Positions 44,907 through 56,097 of a stretch of DNA of 64,000 nt are shown one piece after another. The DNA is from Erythrobacter sp. Its GTDB lineage: Bacteria > Pseudomonadota > Alphaproteobacteria > Sphingomonadales > Sphingomonadaceae. Position numbers and translations under genes: made by a program. How positions within the stretch are numbered: the first letter of the stretch is position 1; each line of letters opens with the position of its first letter. The stretch lies in the NCBI GenBank assembly GCA_023653115.1, contig JAMNXO010000007.1, positions 18,278 to 82,277 of the forward strand, given 5' to 3'. Under the pieces are notes generated by a model that was given only the letters and a program-made list of their open reading frames with translations, was not told the origin of the DNA and searched no databases.

Positions 44907-46037
44907 TCAGCTCCCTCGGAAATAGCGGTGCGGGACAAAAGGCGTGGGTGAAACGGTGGCGGCAAGACGCTTGCCGCGAACCTCGACTTCAAGGGCGGTG
45001 CCGGTTGCGGCGTATTGCGAAGCGACATAGGCCATGGCGATGGGGGCGCCCAATGTGGGCGAGAAGCCGCCGCTGGTGACGGTGCCGATGCGGTCAGAGC
45101 CGCTGAAGACTTCGGCGCCTTCGCGGGCAGGCAGGCGGCCTTCAATGCACAAGCCCACCCACTTGCGCGCCGTGCCTTCATTGATCTCGCGGATGATGCG
45201 GTCTGCGCCGTGGAAGCCGCCTTCCGTGCGGCGGCGCTTGTTGATGCCGAACACAAGGCCCGCTTCGATGGGGCTGGTCTCAGGCGACATATCGTGGCCG
45301 TATAGCGGCAGCCCCGCCTCCAGCCGCAGCGAATCCCGCGCGCCAAGGCCGATGGGCTTCACTTCCGGTTCGGCGCAGAGCAGATCGGCCACTTCGGCGG
45401 CGGGTGCGGCGGGAAGCGAGATTTCGAACCCGTCCTCGCCGGTGTAGCCCGCCCGCGCGATGGTGACATCGTGACCCGCCAGCTTGAACTTGCCGAACTT
45501 CATGAAGGTCAGCGCCTCCACCCCCGGCACATGGCGCGCCAATGCGTCCGCCGCCTTGGGGCCCTGCAAGGCGAGCAGCGCGTGCTCATCCAAGTGATTG
45601 AGGGTGATGTCGTCCGGCAGCGCCTCGCGCAAAGTGCCGATATCGTCCCACTTGGTCGCGCCGTTGACCACCAGATAGAGCGCATCGGGCCAGCGCGAGA
45701 TCATCAGGTCATCCAGCACGCCGCCGTCCTCATCCAGCAGCAGCGAATAGCGTTGCTGGCCGAGCTTCAGTGTGGAGAGGTCAATCGGCAGCACCGCTTC
45801 GACCGCGGCATCGCAATCGGGGCCGGACAGCAGCAGCTGGCCCATGTGCGACACATCGAACAGCCCCGCATTCTCGCGCGTCCAGTTATGCTCGGCGACG
45901 ATGCCTTCATACTGGATCGGCATTTCGTAGCCCGCAAACGGCACCATCCGCGCACCCCGCCCGCGGTGCCACGCATCGAGCGGCAGCGCGTCGAGCGGCA
46001 GGTCTTCGATCTGGTCGTCGGTATCGTGGTCGCTCAC
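44907..46037 (-). CDS. gcvT: glycine cleavage system aminomethyltransferase
   Basis: 376 residues from a GTG at 46037 (GGGGAA upstream), the first start after the riboswitch; ATG starts further in would cut the conserved N-terminus. The folate-binding core is clear from MPIQYEGIVAEHNWTREN, FDVSHMGQLLLSGPD, YTGEDGFEISLP and RDSLRLEAGLPLYGHD. It moves the methylene group from GcvH to tetrahydrofolate, releasing ammonia. First gene of the gcv operon, controlled by the upstream glycine riboswitch. Confidence 0.95.
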   Translation of the reverse strand: MSDHDTDDQIEDLPLDALPLDAWHRGRGARMVPFAGYEMPIQYEGIVAEHNWTRENAGLFDVSHMGQLLLSGPDCDAAVEAVLPIDLSTLKLGQQRYSLLLDEDGGVLDDLMISRWPDALYLVVNGATKWDDIGTLREALPDDITLNHLDEHALLALQGPKAADALARHVPGVEALTFMKFGKFKLAGHDVTIARAGYTGEDGFEISLPAAPAAEVADLLCAEPEVKPIGLGARDSLRLEAGLPLYGHDMSPETSPIEAGLVFGINKRRRTEGGFHGADRIIREINEGTARKWVGLCIEGRLPAREGAEVFSGSDRIGTVTSGGFSPTLGAPIAMAYVASQYAATGTALEVEVRGKRLAATVSPTPFVPHRYFRGS

Positions 46038-46097
46038 TTGGGAATTCCCCGGCAGAATACGGCAGTCCGACAGCGCCCAAGGCACTGCCCAATAACT

Positions 46098-46303
46098 GCC
46101 CCCTCTGTCGGGTGACCTGAGAGCTTCGGCGGGTCCATCAACGCGGTGGCCGCCTCCCCTTCGGTGGCCGCGGATATGCATCCGAGGCGCTTTCCAGAGT
46201 GTCACGCAGCCGAGCGGTCCGTGGGCCTGAGAGTTTCCGGGGCGGTTGCTCCTTCGGCGCCGCACCCCTTTTGACAGGGGTATCGGGCTCTCCCGCTCGC
46301 CTG
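46098..46303 (-). ncRNA. tandem glycine riboswitch in the gcvT leader
   Basis: On the - strand, the first aptamer runs from GCGGGAGAGCCCG (about 46300) through the conserved CCGAAGGAGCAA (46246-46257) to CTCTCAGG (46226-46233). The second aptamer runs from ACTCTGGAAAGC through CCACCGAAGGGG (near 46155-46166) to CTCTCAGG (46116-46123). The spacing and repeated CTCTCAGG are the classic paired glycine-binding aptamers. It lies 61 bp before the gcvT start. Glycine binding is expected to raise operon expression. The 300-bp stretch 46038-46442 otherwise holds only promoters for gcvT and the divergent antiporter gene. Confidence 0.93.
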
Positions 46304-46442
46304 CCCTGACAGAATCGCTCCTGCCGGGAAGACCCTCCCGCCCTGCGCGAAATGCTGCATCGCGTCAATCGGGGGAAGGCCGGTTTGCCGTGTGGAAAAC
46401 GCATTTGCGCGAGGCACCGCTGCTGAATAGACACGGCTCGGG

Positions 46443-47642
46443 ATGAACCTCACTGAAATCTATCTGATCGCCCTGACGATCATCTTTGCCGTGCCGTGGC
46501 TGGTGTGGCGCGTGTTTCGCACCGATTACTGGGCGCCGCTGGTGGTGGTGCAGATCGTCGGCGGCATTCTGCTCGGCCCGGGCGTGCTGGGCGCGGTGTT
46601 CCCGGATTACTACGCCTTCGTGTTCCGGCCCGACGTGATCATCGCGCTGAACGGCGTTGCGTGGTGGGCGGTGATGCTGTTCGTGTTCGTCGCGGGGATC
46701 GAGCTCGACTTGTCGCAGGCGTGGAAGCATCGCGGCGAGACCGGGCTGACCGCAGGTCTCGCGCTCGGCGTGCCGCTGATCGCGGGCAGCATCGCTGCAG
46801 CGGTGATCCTGCAATATCCCGGCTGGCGCGGACCGCAGGGCGAATACTGGCAGGCACTGCTAGGCATCGGCATGGCCTGCGCTGTCACCGCGCTGCCCAT
46901 CCTCGTGCTGCTGATGGAGAGCCTCGGCATCCTGCGCGAACAGCTCGGCCAGCGCATCCTGCGCTACGCCAGCCTGGATGATATCGCGATCTGGGGCGTG
47001 CTGGCGCTGATCCTGCTCGATTGGGAGCGGATCGGACGGCAGGCGGTGTTCCTTGTCGGCTTCGTGGTGGCGGCGTGGGCGGTGCGCTGGCTGATGCAGC
47101 GCCTGTCCGAAGCTGACCGCTGGGCGGTGGGGCTGATATGGCTGGCGCTGTGCGGGCTCGCGGGCGACTGGTCGGGCCTGCACTTCATGGTCGGCGCGTT
47201 TCTGGCGGGCGTAGTGCTGGATGCCAAGTGGTTCGGCCACGAGGCGATGGACCGGTTCCGCAACGTCGTGCTGCTGACGGTGATGCCGGTGTTCTTCCTC
47301 TCCACCGGTTTGCGCACGCAGTGGGAAGGCGGCGGGCTGGCGGTGTTCGGGGTTGCCGCGCTGCTGCTGGCGGCGTCCGTGGGCGGGAAGCTGCTGGGCG
47401 TGCACATCGCCGGCCGCGTGCTCGGCTGGAGCCGCACCGAGGCGAGCCTGATCGGCTGGCTGCTCCAGACCAAGGCGCTGATCATGATCATCTTTGCGAA
47501 CATCCTGCTCGACAAGGCTGTGATCACGCCGACCACCTTCACCGCGCTGCTGCTGATGGCGGTGGGCAGCACGATGCTGACCAAGCCGTTTGCCACGCCG
47601 CTGATCAAGAAGCTGGGGGAGCGGGTGAAGGCCGAGGCCTAG
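46443..47642 (+). CDS. cation:proton antiporter (CPA2/KefB-type membrane domain)
   Basis: 399 residues with about twelve transmembrane helices. It starts at IYLIALTIIFAVPWLVWRV; the Na+/H+-exchanger features are LLFVFVAGIELDLS-like VMLFVFVAGIELD, CAVTALPILVLLM with SLDDIAIWGVLAL (paired acidic residues in the ion path), and HFMVGAFLAGVVLD. No C-terminal TrkA-N domain. It would exchange Na+ or K+ for H+. Divergent from the gcv operon and overlapping the serine hydrolase stop by four bases. Confidence 0.87.
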   Translation: MNLTEIYLIALTIIFAVPWLVWRVFRTDYWAPLVVVQIVGGILLGPGVLGAVFPDYYAFVFRPDVIIALNGVAWWAVMLFVFVAGIELDLSQAWKHRGETGLTAGLALGVPLIAGSIAAAVILQYPGWRGPQGEYWQALLGIGMACAVTALPILVLLMESLGILREQLGQRILRYASLDDIAIWGVLALILLDWERIGRQAVFLVGFVVAAWAVRWLMQRLSEADRWAVGLIWLALCGLAGDWSGLHFMVGAFLAGVVLDAKWFGHEAMDRFRNVVLLTVMPVFFLSTGLRTQWEGGGLAVFGVAALLLAASVGGKLLGVHIAGRVLGWSRTEASLIGWLLQTKALIMIIFANILLDKAVITPTTFTALLLMAVGSTMLTKPFATPLIKKLGERVKAEA

Positions 47643-48850
47643 GGCTTCTTCGCGGTCATCGCCAAGGCCCGTGCCATCAGCGCCTTTTCGCGCGGCGTGA
47701 AGCCGCCGGTGTCCTCGCCGCCCGCCGGGGGCGGAGCCTCGGTGAGGAAGTAGGCAAAGCCGGTGTCGGTCTTGGGGTCTACCCAAAGGCCCGACTGCAA
47801 CCCATAAGCCTCGCCCGAATGACCAATGCGCGAGATGCCATCGCCGAACAATCGATCATCCGAGCAGACCTGCCCCGGCGCCTCGATCAACTGGAAGTGG
47901 AGCCCATAAGTGCAGAAGAAAGTCTCGTCACCCGTCGCTCCTTTGGAGAGAGTCCAGATCACAAACACTGCCGAGGCGGGAGAAACAAACTCCTCTGTAT
48001 CGGCATGGTGGATATCGAACAGCGCCTGCCCGATCTTGGCAAGGTCCACCATCCCGATCCGCACCCCGCCCTGCGGCGAGAAGATCGAGGCGTTGGTGCC
48101 GGGGACGTAGCTTTCAAGGTCGCACGCCGCGCCCTCGGCCACCGGGATAGTGCAATTGGGCAGGAGCCTGTCGATGCCGTCAGCGGCAATTTCGCCGGTG
48201 TGACGGTAGAGCGTCACCGCGCGAGCCTCCAAATCGAGGCCGCAGCCGATCCAGTTGAGGCAGGCCTTCACGCCGAGAGGCTTGAACACCAACCGCTCGA
48301 CGAGCCGATCATAGCGCTCCCCGCTCGCTGCTTCGAGCACGGTCGCCACCAGCGGCGAGCCGAGATTGGCATATTCGAACGCTGCCTCGCCCGGCGGTCC
48401 GGTTTCGCGCCAAGCGGAGGGGTCAGCGAGTTTCGCCTCGAGGCTCTCGCCCAATGGGATGATGTAGCCTGCCTTGTCGGAAAGGCCCGCACGGTGCGAG
48501 AGCAAGTCGGTCAACTGCACTGGTGCATCGGGGTGATAGGGCGAACGCAGCTTCCACCCCAGATAGTCCGACACATCCCGGGTAAGCGACAGTTTACCCT
48601 CGTCCGCAAGCCGCAGCGCGGTGAGCGCCATGATCAGCTTCGAGATGCTCGCTATCCGCACCGGATCATTCGCCTCGACCTTGCGGCCGGTTTCCTTGTT
48701 CGCCAGCCCCTCGACGATCAGCGGGGTGATGCTTGTCCGGTCGAAGGCGACCACCACGGTCGCGGGGGGCGTCGCGGGCGGCGGGGCAGCCTCCTGCGCG
48801 GCGGCGGGAGCGGCGATGAGCACCAGAGCGGCGAGGAAGCGGCGGATCAT
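47639..48850 (-). CDS. exported serine hydrolase, class C beta-lactamase fold
   Basis: 403 residues with a signal peptide (MIRRFLAALVLIAAPAAA). The nucleophile pair is S68-x-x-K71 in ASISKLIMAL, with LLSHRAGL and Tyr in FEYANLG as the second motif. These periplasmic enzymes act as beta-lactamase-like peptidases or esterases. The usual final HxG/KTG motif is not obvious, but HSGEAYGLQSG may serve. No evidence for antibiotic resistance. Convergent with the antiporter; 30 bp from metH. Confidence 0.83.
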   Translation of the reverse strand: MIRRFLAALVLIAAPAAAQEAAPPPATPPATVVVAFDRTSITPLIVEGLANKETGRKVEANDPVRIASISKLIMALTALRLADEGKLSLTRDVSDYLGWKLRSPYHPDAPVQLTDLLSHRAGLSDKAGYIIPLGESLEAKLADPSAWRETGPPGEAAFEYANLGSPLVATVLEAASGERYDRLVERLVFKPLGVKACLNWIGCGLDLEARAVTLYRHTGEIAADGIDRLLPNCTIPVAEGAACDLESYVPGTNASIFSPQGGVRIGMVDLAKIGQALFDIHHADTEEFVSPASAVFVIWTLSKGATGDETFFCTYGLHFQLIEAPGQVCSDDRLFGDGISRIGHSGEAYGLQSGLWVDPKTDTGFAYFLTEAPPPAGGEDTGGFTPREKALMARALAMTAKKP

Positions 48851-48880
48851 GCCTGCATCATCGCCGCTATGTCCCTCGCG

Positions 48881-51508
<2,628 letters not shown>

Positions 51509-51529
51509 TGGGGTTCTTTCAGGAGGGGA

Positions 51530-52573
51530 TCAGGCCGCGATGAAGGCCTCGAGCCCGGCCAGACGCATCGCCGGATCGGGGTGCGGCACCTTGCGCGGCT
51601 CGGACATAGCGACGGCCTTGGCAATCGCGTTGATGTGCGCCGGGCTCGATCCGCAGCACCCGCCGAGGATGTTGACCTGGCCGTGATCGGCCCAGTCCTT
51701 CACCAGACCGGCAGTGGTGTCCGGCTGCTCGTCATATTCGCCCAGCTCGTTGGGCAGGCCCGCGTTGGGATAGATCATCAGCAGCGTGTCGGCGATCTGC
51801 GAGAGCACCTTGACGTGCGGACGCAATTGCTCCGCGCCGAAGCTGCAATTGAGGCCAATGGTCAGCGGCTTGGCGTGGCGCACGGCATACCAGAAGGCTT
51901 CGACCGTATGGCCCGAAAGGTTGCGGCCCGAAAGATCGGTAAGCGTCATCGAGATCATCAACGGAATATCCCGCCCCGTCTCGCGCTCCAGCTGCTTGAC
52001 CGCCATGATCCCGGCCTTGGCGTTCAGGGTATCGAACACGGTTTCGATCAGGATGAAGTCCACCCCGCCTTCGACCAAGGCTGCGGCCTGTTCCTTGTAG
52101 ACCGCGACCAGTTCGTCAAAGTCGATCTCGCGGTAGCCCGGGTCTTCGACATCGGGGCTGAGCGAGAGCGTCTTGTTGGTCGGGCCGATCGCGCCGGCGA
52201 CAAAGCGGGGCTTGCCGTCCTTGGCGGCATATTCATCGGCCAGCGCGCGGGCGATCTTTCCGCTGGCGATGTTGATATCCGCGACCAGGCTTTCGGCCTT
52301 GTAATCGGCCTGGCTGATGCGGTTGGCCGAGAAGGTGTTGGTTGAGACGACATCCGATCCCGCGTCCAGATAGGCGCGGGTAATGTCGCCGATCACATCG
52401 GGGCGGGTGAGCGCAAGGATATCGTTGTTGCCCTTCTGGTCAGCGGGCAGGCCGAGATCGCCGGCGTAATCGGCTTCGCTCAGGCGGCGGTTCTGGATCT
52501 GCGTGCCGAACGCGCCGTCGAAGATCAGCACGCGCTGGCTCGCGGCGTCGAGAAGCTGCTGGCGCGCGCTCAT
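51530..52573 (-). CDS. metH: homocysteine S-methyltransferase subunit of split MetH
   Basis: 347 residues from ATG 52573, which overlaps metF by four bases. It has VLIFDGAFGTQIQ, STNTFSANRISQADY and the zinc-Cys region GLNCSFGAEQLRPH with NILGGCCGSSPAHI (the paired Cys that bind zinc and homocysteine). It equals the N-terminal domain of MetH alone. Upstream in-frame starts run into metF, so the ATG is preferred. Co-expressed with the rest of MetH. Confidence 0.93.
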   Translation of the reverse strand: MSARQQLLDAASQRVLIFDGAFGTQIQNRRLSEADYAGDLGLPADQKGNNDILALTRPDVIGDITRAYLDAGSDVVSTNTFSANRISQADYKAESLVADINIASGKIARALADEYAAKDGKPRFVAGAIGPTNKTLSLSPDVEDPGYREIDFDELVAVYKEQAAALVEGGVDFILIETVFDTLNAKAGIMAVKQLERETGRDIPLMISMTLTDLSGRNLSGHTVEAFWYAVRHAKPLTIGLNCSFGAEQLRPHVKVLSQIADTLLMIYPNAGLPNELGEYDEQPDTTAGLVKDWADHGQVNILGGCCGSSPAHINAIAKAVAMSEPRKVPHPDPAMRLAGLEAFIAA

Positions 52574-53499
52574 GCCTTGTCTCCGACAGGACGCTTCCCG
52601 AGCAGGTGGCAGATCGCATAGGCGAGCTCGGGGCGGTTCAGGGTGTAGAAGTGGAAATCGCGCACGCCGCCCGCATACAAGCGGCGGCAGAGCTCGGCAG
52701 CGACCGTGGCGGCGACCAGCTGGCGCGCGGCAGGCTGTTCGTCGAGGCCTTCGAAAAGCCCGTCCATCCACGCCGGGATTGCCGCCCCGCACGCTGCGGC
52801 AAACTTGCGCGCCTGCGCGACATTGGTGACCGGCAGAATGCCCGGCAGGATCGGCGCATCAATGCCCGCCGCCGCGCACTTGTCGCGGAAGGCGAAGAAG
52901 GTTTCGGGCGAGAAGAAGAACTGGCTGATCGCGCGGGTGGCGCCGGCATCCAGCTTGCGCTTCAGGTTGTCGATATCGTCCTGCGGAGACACGGCATCGG
53001 GGTGGGTTTCGGGATAGGCGGCCACCGAGATATCGAAATCGGCGATGGCCTTGAGGCCCGCGACCAGCTCTGCCGCGCTGGCATAGCCTTCAGGATGCGG
53101 GGTGAAGGGTGCGCCGGGCTCGCCCGCATCACCGCGCAGCGCAACGATGTGGCGCACACCGGCTTCCCAATATTGCTCGGCCACTTCGCGGATTTCCGCC
53201 TTGGAGGCGGCAACGCAGGTGAGGTGCGCGGCGGCCGGAAGCTGCGCCTCGCCGATGATCCGCGCGACGGTGGCGTGGGTGCGCTCGCGCGTCGATCCGC
53301 CGGCGCCATAGGTGACCGAGACGAAGCTCGGCCCGAGCGGCGCAAGCTGCGTCACCGCATCCCACAGCTGCTCTTCCATCTTCGCGCTCTTTGGCGGGAA
53401 GAATTCGAAACTCACCGCGACATCGCCCGGCAGGCCGGAGAACAGCGGCGCATCGGTGGCGGTGCGGAATTCGTGGAGTTGATCGAGGGTCGGGGTCAT
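52570..53499 (-). CDS. metF: methylenetetrahydrofolate reductase
   Basis: 309 residues. FAD/substrate motifs VSFEFFPPKSAKMEEQLW, FVSVTYGAGGSTRERTH and ALRGDAGEPG are all typical of MetF. It reduces methylene-THF to methyl-THF, the methyl donor for the split methionine synthase encoded next. ATG overlaps the stop of the ArsR-methyltransferase gene by one base, so the whole run is one operon. Confidence 0.95.
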   Translation of the reverse strand: MTPTLDQLHEFRTATDAPLFSGLPGDVAVSFEFFPPKSAKMEEQLWDAVTQLAPLGPSFVSVTYGAGGSTRERTHATVARIIGEAQLPAAAHLTCVAASKAEIREVAEQYWEAGVRHIVALRGDAGEPGAPFTPHPEGYASAAELVAGLKAIADFDISVAAYPETHPDAVSPQDDIDNLKRKLDAGATRAISQFFFSPETFFAFRDKCAAAGIDAPILPGILPVTNVAQARKFAAACGAAIPAWMDGLFEGLDEQPAARQLVAATVAAELCRRLYAGGVRDFHFYTLNRPELAYAICHLLGKRPVGDKA

Positions 53500-54491
53500 C
53501 AGGCGGGTTCCTTCGCGGGGGCGGAGGCAGAGGTGGCAGGGACAGGGCGGCGCTTGGCGGTCCAGATCTTGACGACCAGCTCGCCCCCTTCGAGCGCGAG
53601 CGGCGCGGCTGCGATAAAGCCTGCATCCTTAAGCAGTTGCGCCATCTGCCGGTCGGTAAAGCCCAGACGTGCGTGCTGGTGACGGGTGCGCAGTTCCTCG
53701 TGATCGTGGCTGGCGAAATCGACGATCGCGATGCGCCCGCCCGGCCGGATCACCCGCGCCGCCTCGGCCAGCGCGGGGAAGGGATCGGGGGCGAAATGCA
53801 GCACCTGATGCAGCAGCACGGTGTCGAAACTGGCATCGGCGAAGGGCAGATCGTAGAAGTCGCCCTGCACCATCTCGATCCGCGCGGCGGGCAGATGCTG
53901 AAGCTTGGCGCGCGCCACCCGCAGCATTTCGAGATTGCGATCGAGCGCAACGATGCGCTCTGCCTGATCGGCGAACAGTTCGGCCATGCGTCCGGTGCCG
54001 GTGCCGATATCGAGCAGGTGGCCGAGCGGGGCGGCCGACAGCGCCTCGGCCAGCCGACGCTCGACGTCGGCATCGGGGCTGTGGAGCGCGCGCAATTCGT
54101 CCCATTCGGTCGCGTGGCGGGCGAAGTAATGCTCGGCCGCGCTTTCCCGCGCCTGCCGGATCGCGGCGAGTTTCTTGCGATCGGCATCGCACAGCGCGGC
54201 AAAGCCCGGCTCGGCGCCTTCCGCGATCACCAGCAGGGCCTGCGCCGCCTGAATGATCGGCGCGGTGGTGCCGCCCGCTTCGGCCTGCCGCAGGAACACC
54301 CAGCTGCCCTCGCGGCGGCGCTCGGCAAGGCCGACATCGCACAGGATGCCGACATGGCGCGAAACGCGCGGCTGGCTTTGCCCCAGCACCTGCGCAAGCT
54401 CGCCCACGGCCAGCTCCATGGTCCCCAGGAGCCGCGCAATGCGCAGGCGGGTCGGATCGGCCAGAGCCTTGAAGATGTCCTCGATCAGCAT
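53499..54491 (-). CDS. ArsR-family regulator fused to SAM-dependent methyltransferase domain (SahR-like)
   Basis: 330 residues. Residues 1-90 are an ArsR winged helix (IFKALADPTRLRIARLL, VGELAQVLGQSQPRVSRHVG). Residues 140-310 are a class I methyltransferase with LLDIGTGTGRMAEL and DLPFADASFDTVLLHQVLH. This architecture in front of metF/metH is known in proteobacteria as a methionine-cycle regulator; the methyltransferase domain is thought to bind SAM or SAH as ligand. First gene of the operon, probably autoregulated via the palindrome at 54502-54521. No strong Shine-Dalgarno sequence is seen. Confidence 0.9.
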   Translation of the reverse strand: MLIEDIFKALADPTRLRIARLLGTMELAVGELAQVLGQSQPRVSRHVGILCDVGLAERRREGSWVFLRQAEAGGTTAPIIQAAQALLVIAEGAEPGFAALCDADRKKLAAIRQARESAAEHYFARHATEWDELRALHSPDADVERRLAEALSAAPLGHLLDIGTGTGRMAELFADQAERIVALDRNLEMLRVARAKLQHLPAARIEMVQGDFYDLPFADASFDTVLLHQVLHFAPDPFPALAEAARVIRPGGRIAIVDFASHDHEELRTRHQHARLGFTDRQMAQLLKDAGFIAAAPLALEGGELVVKIWTAKRRPVPATSASAPAKEPA

Positions 54492-54501
54492 GGCCGAGAA
54501 T

Positions 54502-54521
54502 ATATAAAGATATTTTTATAT
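54502..54521. promoter_or_regulatory. candidate operator for the ArsR-methyltransferase regulator
   Basis: ATATAAAGATATTTTTATAT is a 20-bp palindrome with one mismatched pair (positions 8 and 13). It begins 11 bp before the regulator ATG and overlaps the last codons of the symporter gene. Its strongly AT-rich character stands out in GC-rich surroundings, and it is well placed for autorepression. Confidence 0.68.
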
Positions 54522-55994
54522 CTGTAAATCGTCTGCTTGCACCGGACGCTGCCGCAGCGCAAATTGCGCCCGCCCGCCCAGCACGAAGCGGTTGACCGCC
54601 AGCGCCGCCCCCACGCTCGTTGCCAGCGTGATCACCATGAAGTGGATGTAGTGCAGGGTGATGATCCCCGCTGGCTGCCACACGAAGGTATAGGCCGCAT
54701 AGAGCAGGAAGCCCCACACCACGCCCACAATCGCCGCGCGCGATTCGACCCCGCTGAACAACAGCCCCACCACAAAGGCTGACAGGATCGGCATGGAGGA
54801 CAATCCGTTCAGCTGCTGGAGCAGATTGATGATGCTCGTCGCGGTCGCAAACACCGGCACCAGTGCAATCGAGGTGACCGTCAGCACCGCCGTCACCACG
54901 CTGGCGAGCCGCCATTCATTCGCTACCTTGCCCACGAACTTGTCGTGGAAATCGACCGCATAGAGCCCGACCGCCGCATTCATCACCGCCGCCGTATGCG
55001 CGATCACCGCCGCTGCAATCGCCGCGGCGAACACGCCCGAAAGCCATGGCGGCAGCACCTCGCCCACCAGCCGGCCATAGGCCGCATCATCGATATCGCC
55101 GAACAGCTGGAAGGCGACCACGCCGGGCACCACCACAATCGCCGGGATGATCAGGATGCGGATGCAGGCCGCTGCCAGCACGCCCTTCTGCGCCTCGCGC
55201 ACATTGGGGGCGGCCATCGCCTTCTGGGTGATCGGCTGGTTGGTCGACCAGTAATAGATCTGGATGAAGATCATGCCGGTGAACAGCGTCGCAAACGGGA
55301 TCGGCGAATCCGGCGCGCCGATCATCGTCAGCCGCTCGGGCGGAACGCCGCGGGCAATGTCCCAATCGACCGCGTTCATCGCGAGGATTACGATCAGCAC
55401 AGCGATGGCGAGCACCCCGATGCCGGAATAGGTCTCCATCACCGCCACCGCGCGCAATCCGCCCGCCATGGTATAGGCCGCCGCCACCAGCCCGAGGAAT
55501 GCGGCGAGCACCAGCAAGGGCAGATCTATGCCCGCGGTCTTGAGGAACAGCGCGCCCGAATAAAGCCCGGCCGGCAGGTAGATCAGCACCATCCCGAACA
55601 GGAACAGCGCTGATACCAGCGTGCGGATGCCGCCGCCGTTATAGCGCTGCTCGAGCAGCTCGGTCACCGTGGTCACCTTGGCGCGGTAATAGATCGGCAC
55701 GAACACGAAGGCGAGAATCAGCAGGCCGATAAAGCCGCTGATCTCCCACCACGCCAGCAGCAGCATCTGGTTGCCGTTCATGCCCACCAGCTGATCGGTC
55801 GACAGGTTGGTGAGCGTGATCGCGCCCGCGACGAACAGCCACGACAGCTTGCCGCCGGCCAGATAGATGTCCTTGCGCGAGCCATCGTGCTGATCGCGAC
55901 GCACGGTGAGCCATGTCGCCAGCGCCACCAGAACGGTGAGGCCAAGGCACACCGCGATCTGGATCAGGCTGGCTGCTTGCATCCCGTCAGGCAT
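54516..55994 (-). CDS. SSS-family sodium/sugar symporter (SGLT-like)
   Basis: 492 residues with about 13 transmembrane helices. SSS hallmarks include YLAGGKLSWLFVAGAITLTN, the STDQLVGMNG stretch and TMAGGLRAVAVMETYSGIG with the Na+-site region. The SGLT branch moves galactose or glucose. Adjacent divergent alpha- and beta-galactosidase genes support a galactose/galactoside substrate (inference). ATG 55994 used; an internal ATG at 55982 is possible. The 103-bp gap to the galactosidase start would hold the shared promoter region. Confidence 0.87.
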   Translation of the reverse strand: MPDGMQAASLIQIAVCLGLTVLVALATWLTVRRDQHDGSRKDIYLAGGKLSWLFVAGAITLTNLSTDQLVGMNGNQMLLLAWWEISGFIGLLILAFVFVPIYYRAKVTTVTELLEQRYNGGGIRTLVSALFLFGMVLIYLPAGLYSGALFLKTAGIDLPLLVLAAFLGLVAAAYTMAGGLRAVAVMETYSGIGVLAIAVLIVILAMNAVDWDIARGVPPERLTMIGAPDSPIPFATLFTGMIFIQIYYWSTNQPITQKAMAAPNVREAQKGVLAAACIRILIIPAIVVVPGVVAFQLFGDIDDAAYGRLVGEVLPPWLSGVFAAAIAAAVIAHTAAVMNAAVGLYAVDFHDKFVGKVANEWRLASVVTAVLTVTSIALVPVFATATSIINLLQQLNGLSSMPILSAFVVGLLFSGVESRAAIVGVVWGFLLYAAYTFVWQPAGIITLHYIHFMVITLATSVGAALAVNRFVLGGRAQFALRQRPVQADDLQI

Positions 55995-56097
55995 TCTCGC
56001 GCTTCCCCCTCTCGCTTGGCGCAGTTACAGCGCATTGGCAGGTGGCGGACAAGCCTTTGGGCGCGGTTCATCACCGGACGCGGATGGGAGAGACGGG

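Noticed and set aside
47639..48850. Class C beta-lactamase resistance gene
   Set aside because: Only the fold-level motifs are present; family members are mostly peptidases or esterases, so resistance is not supported.
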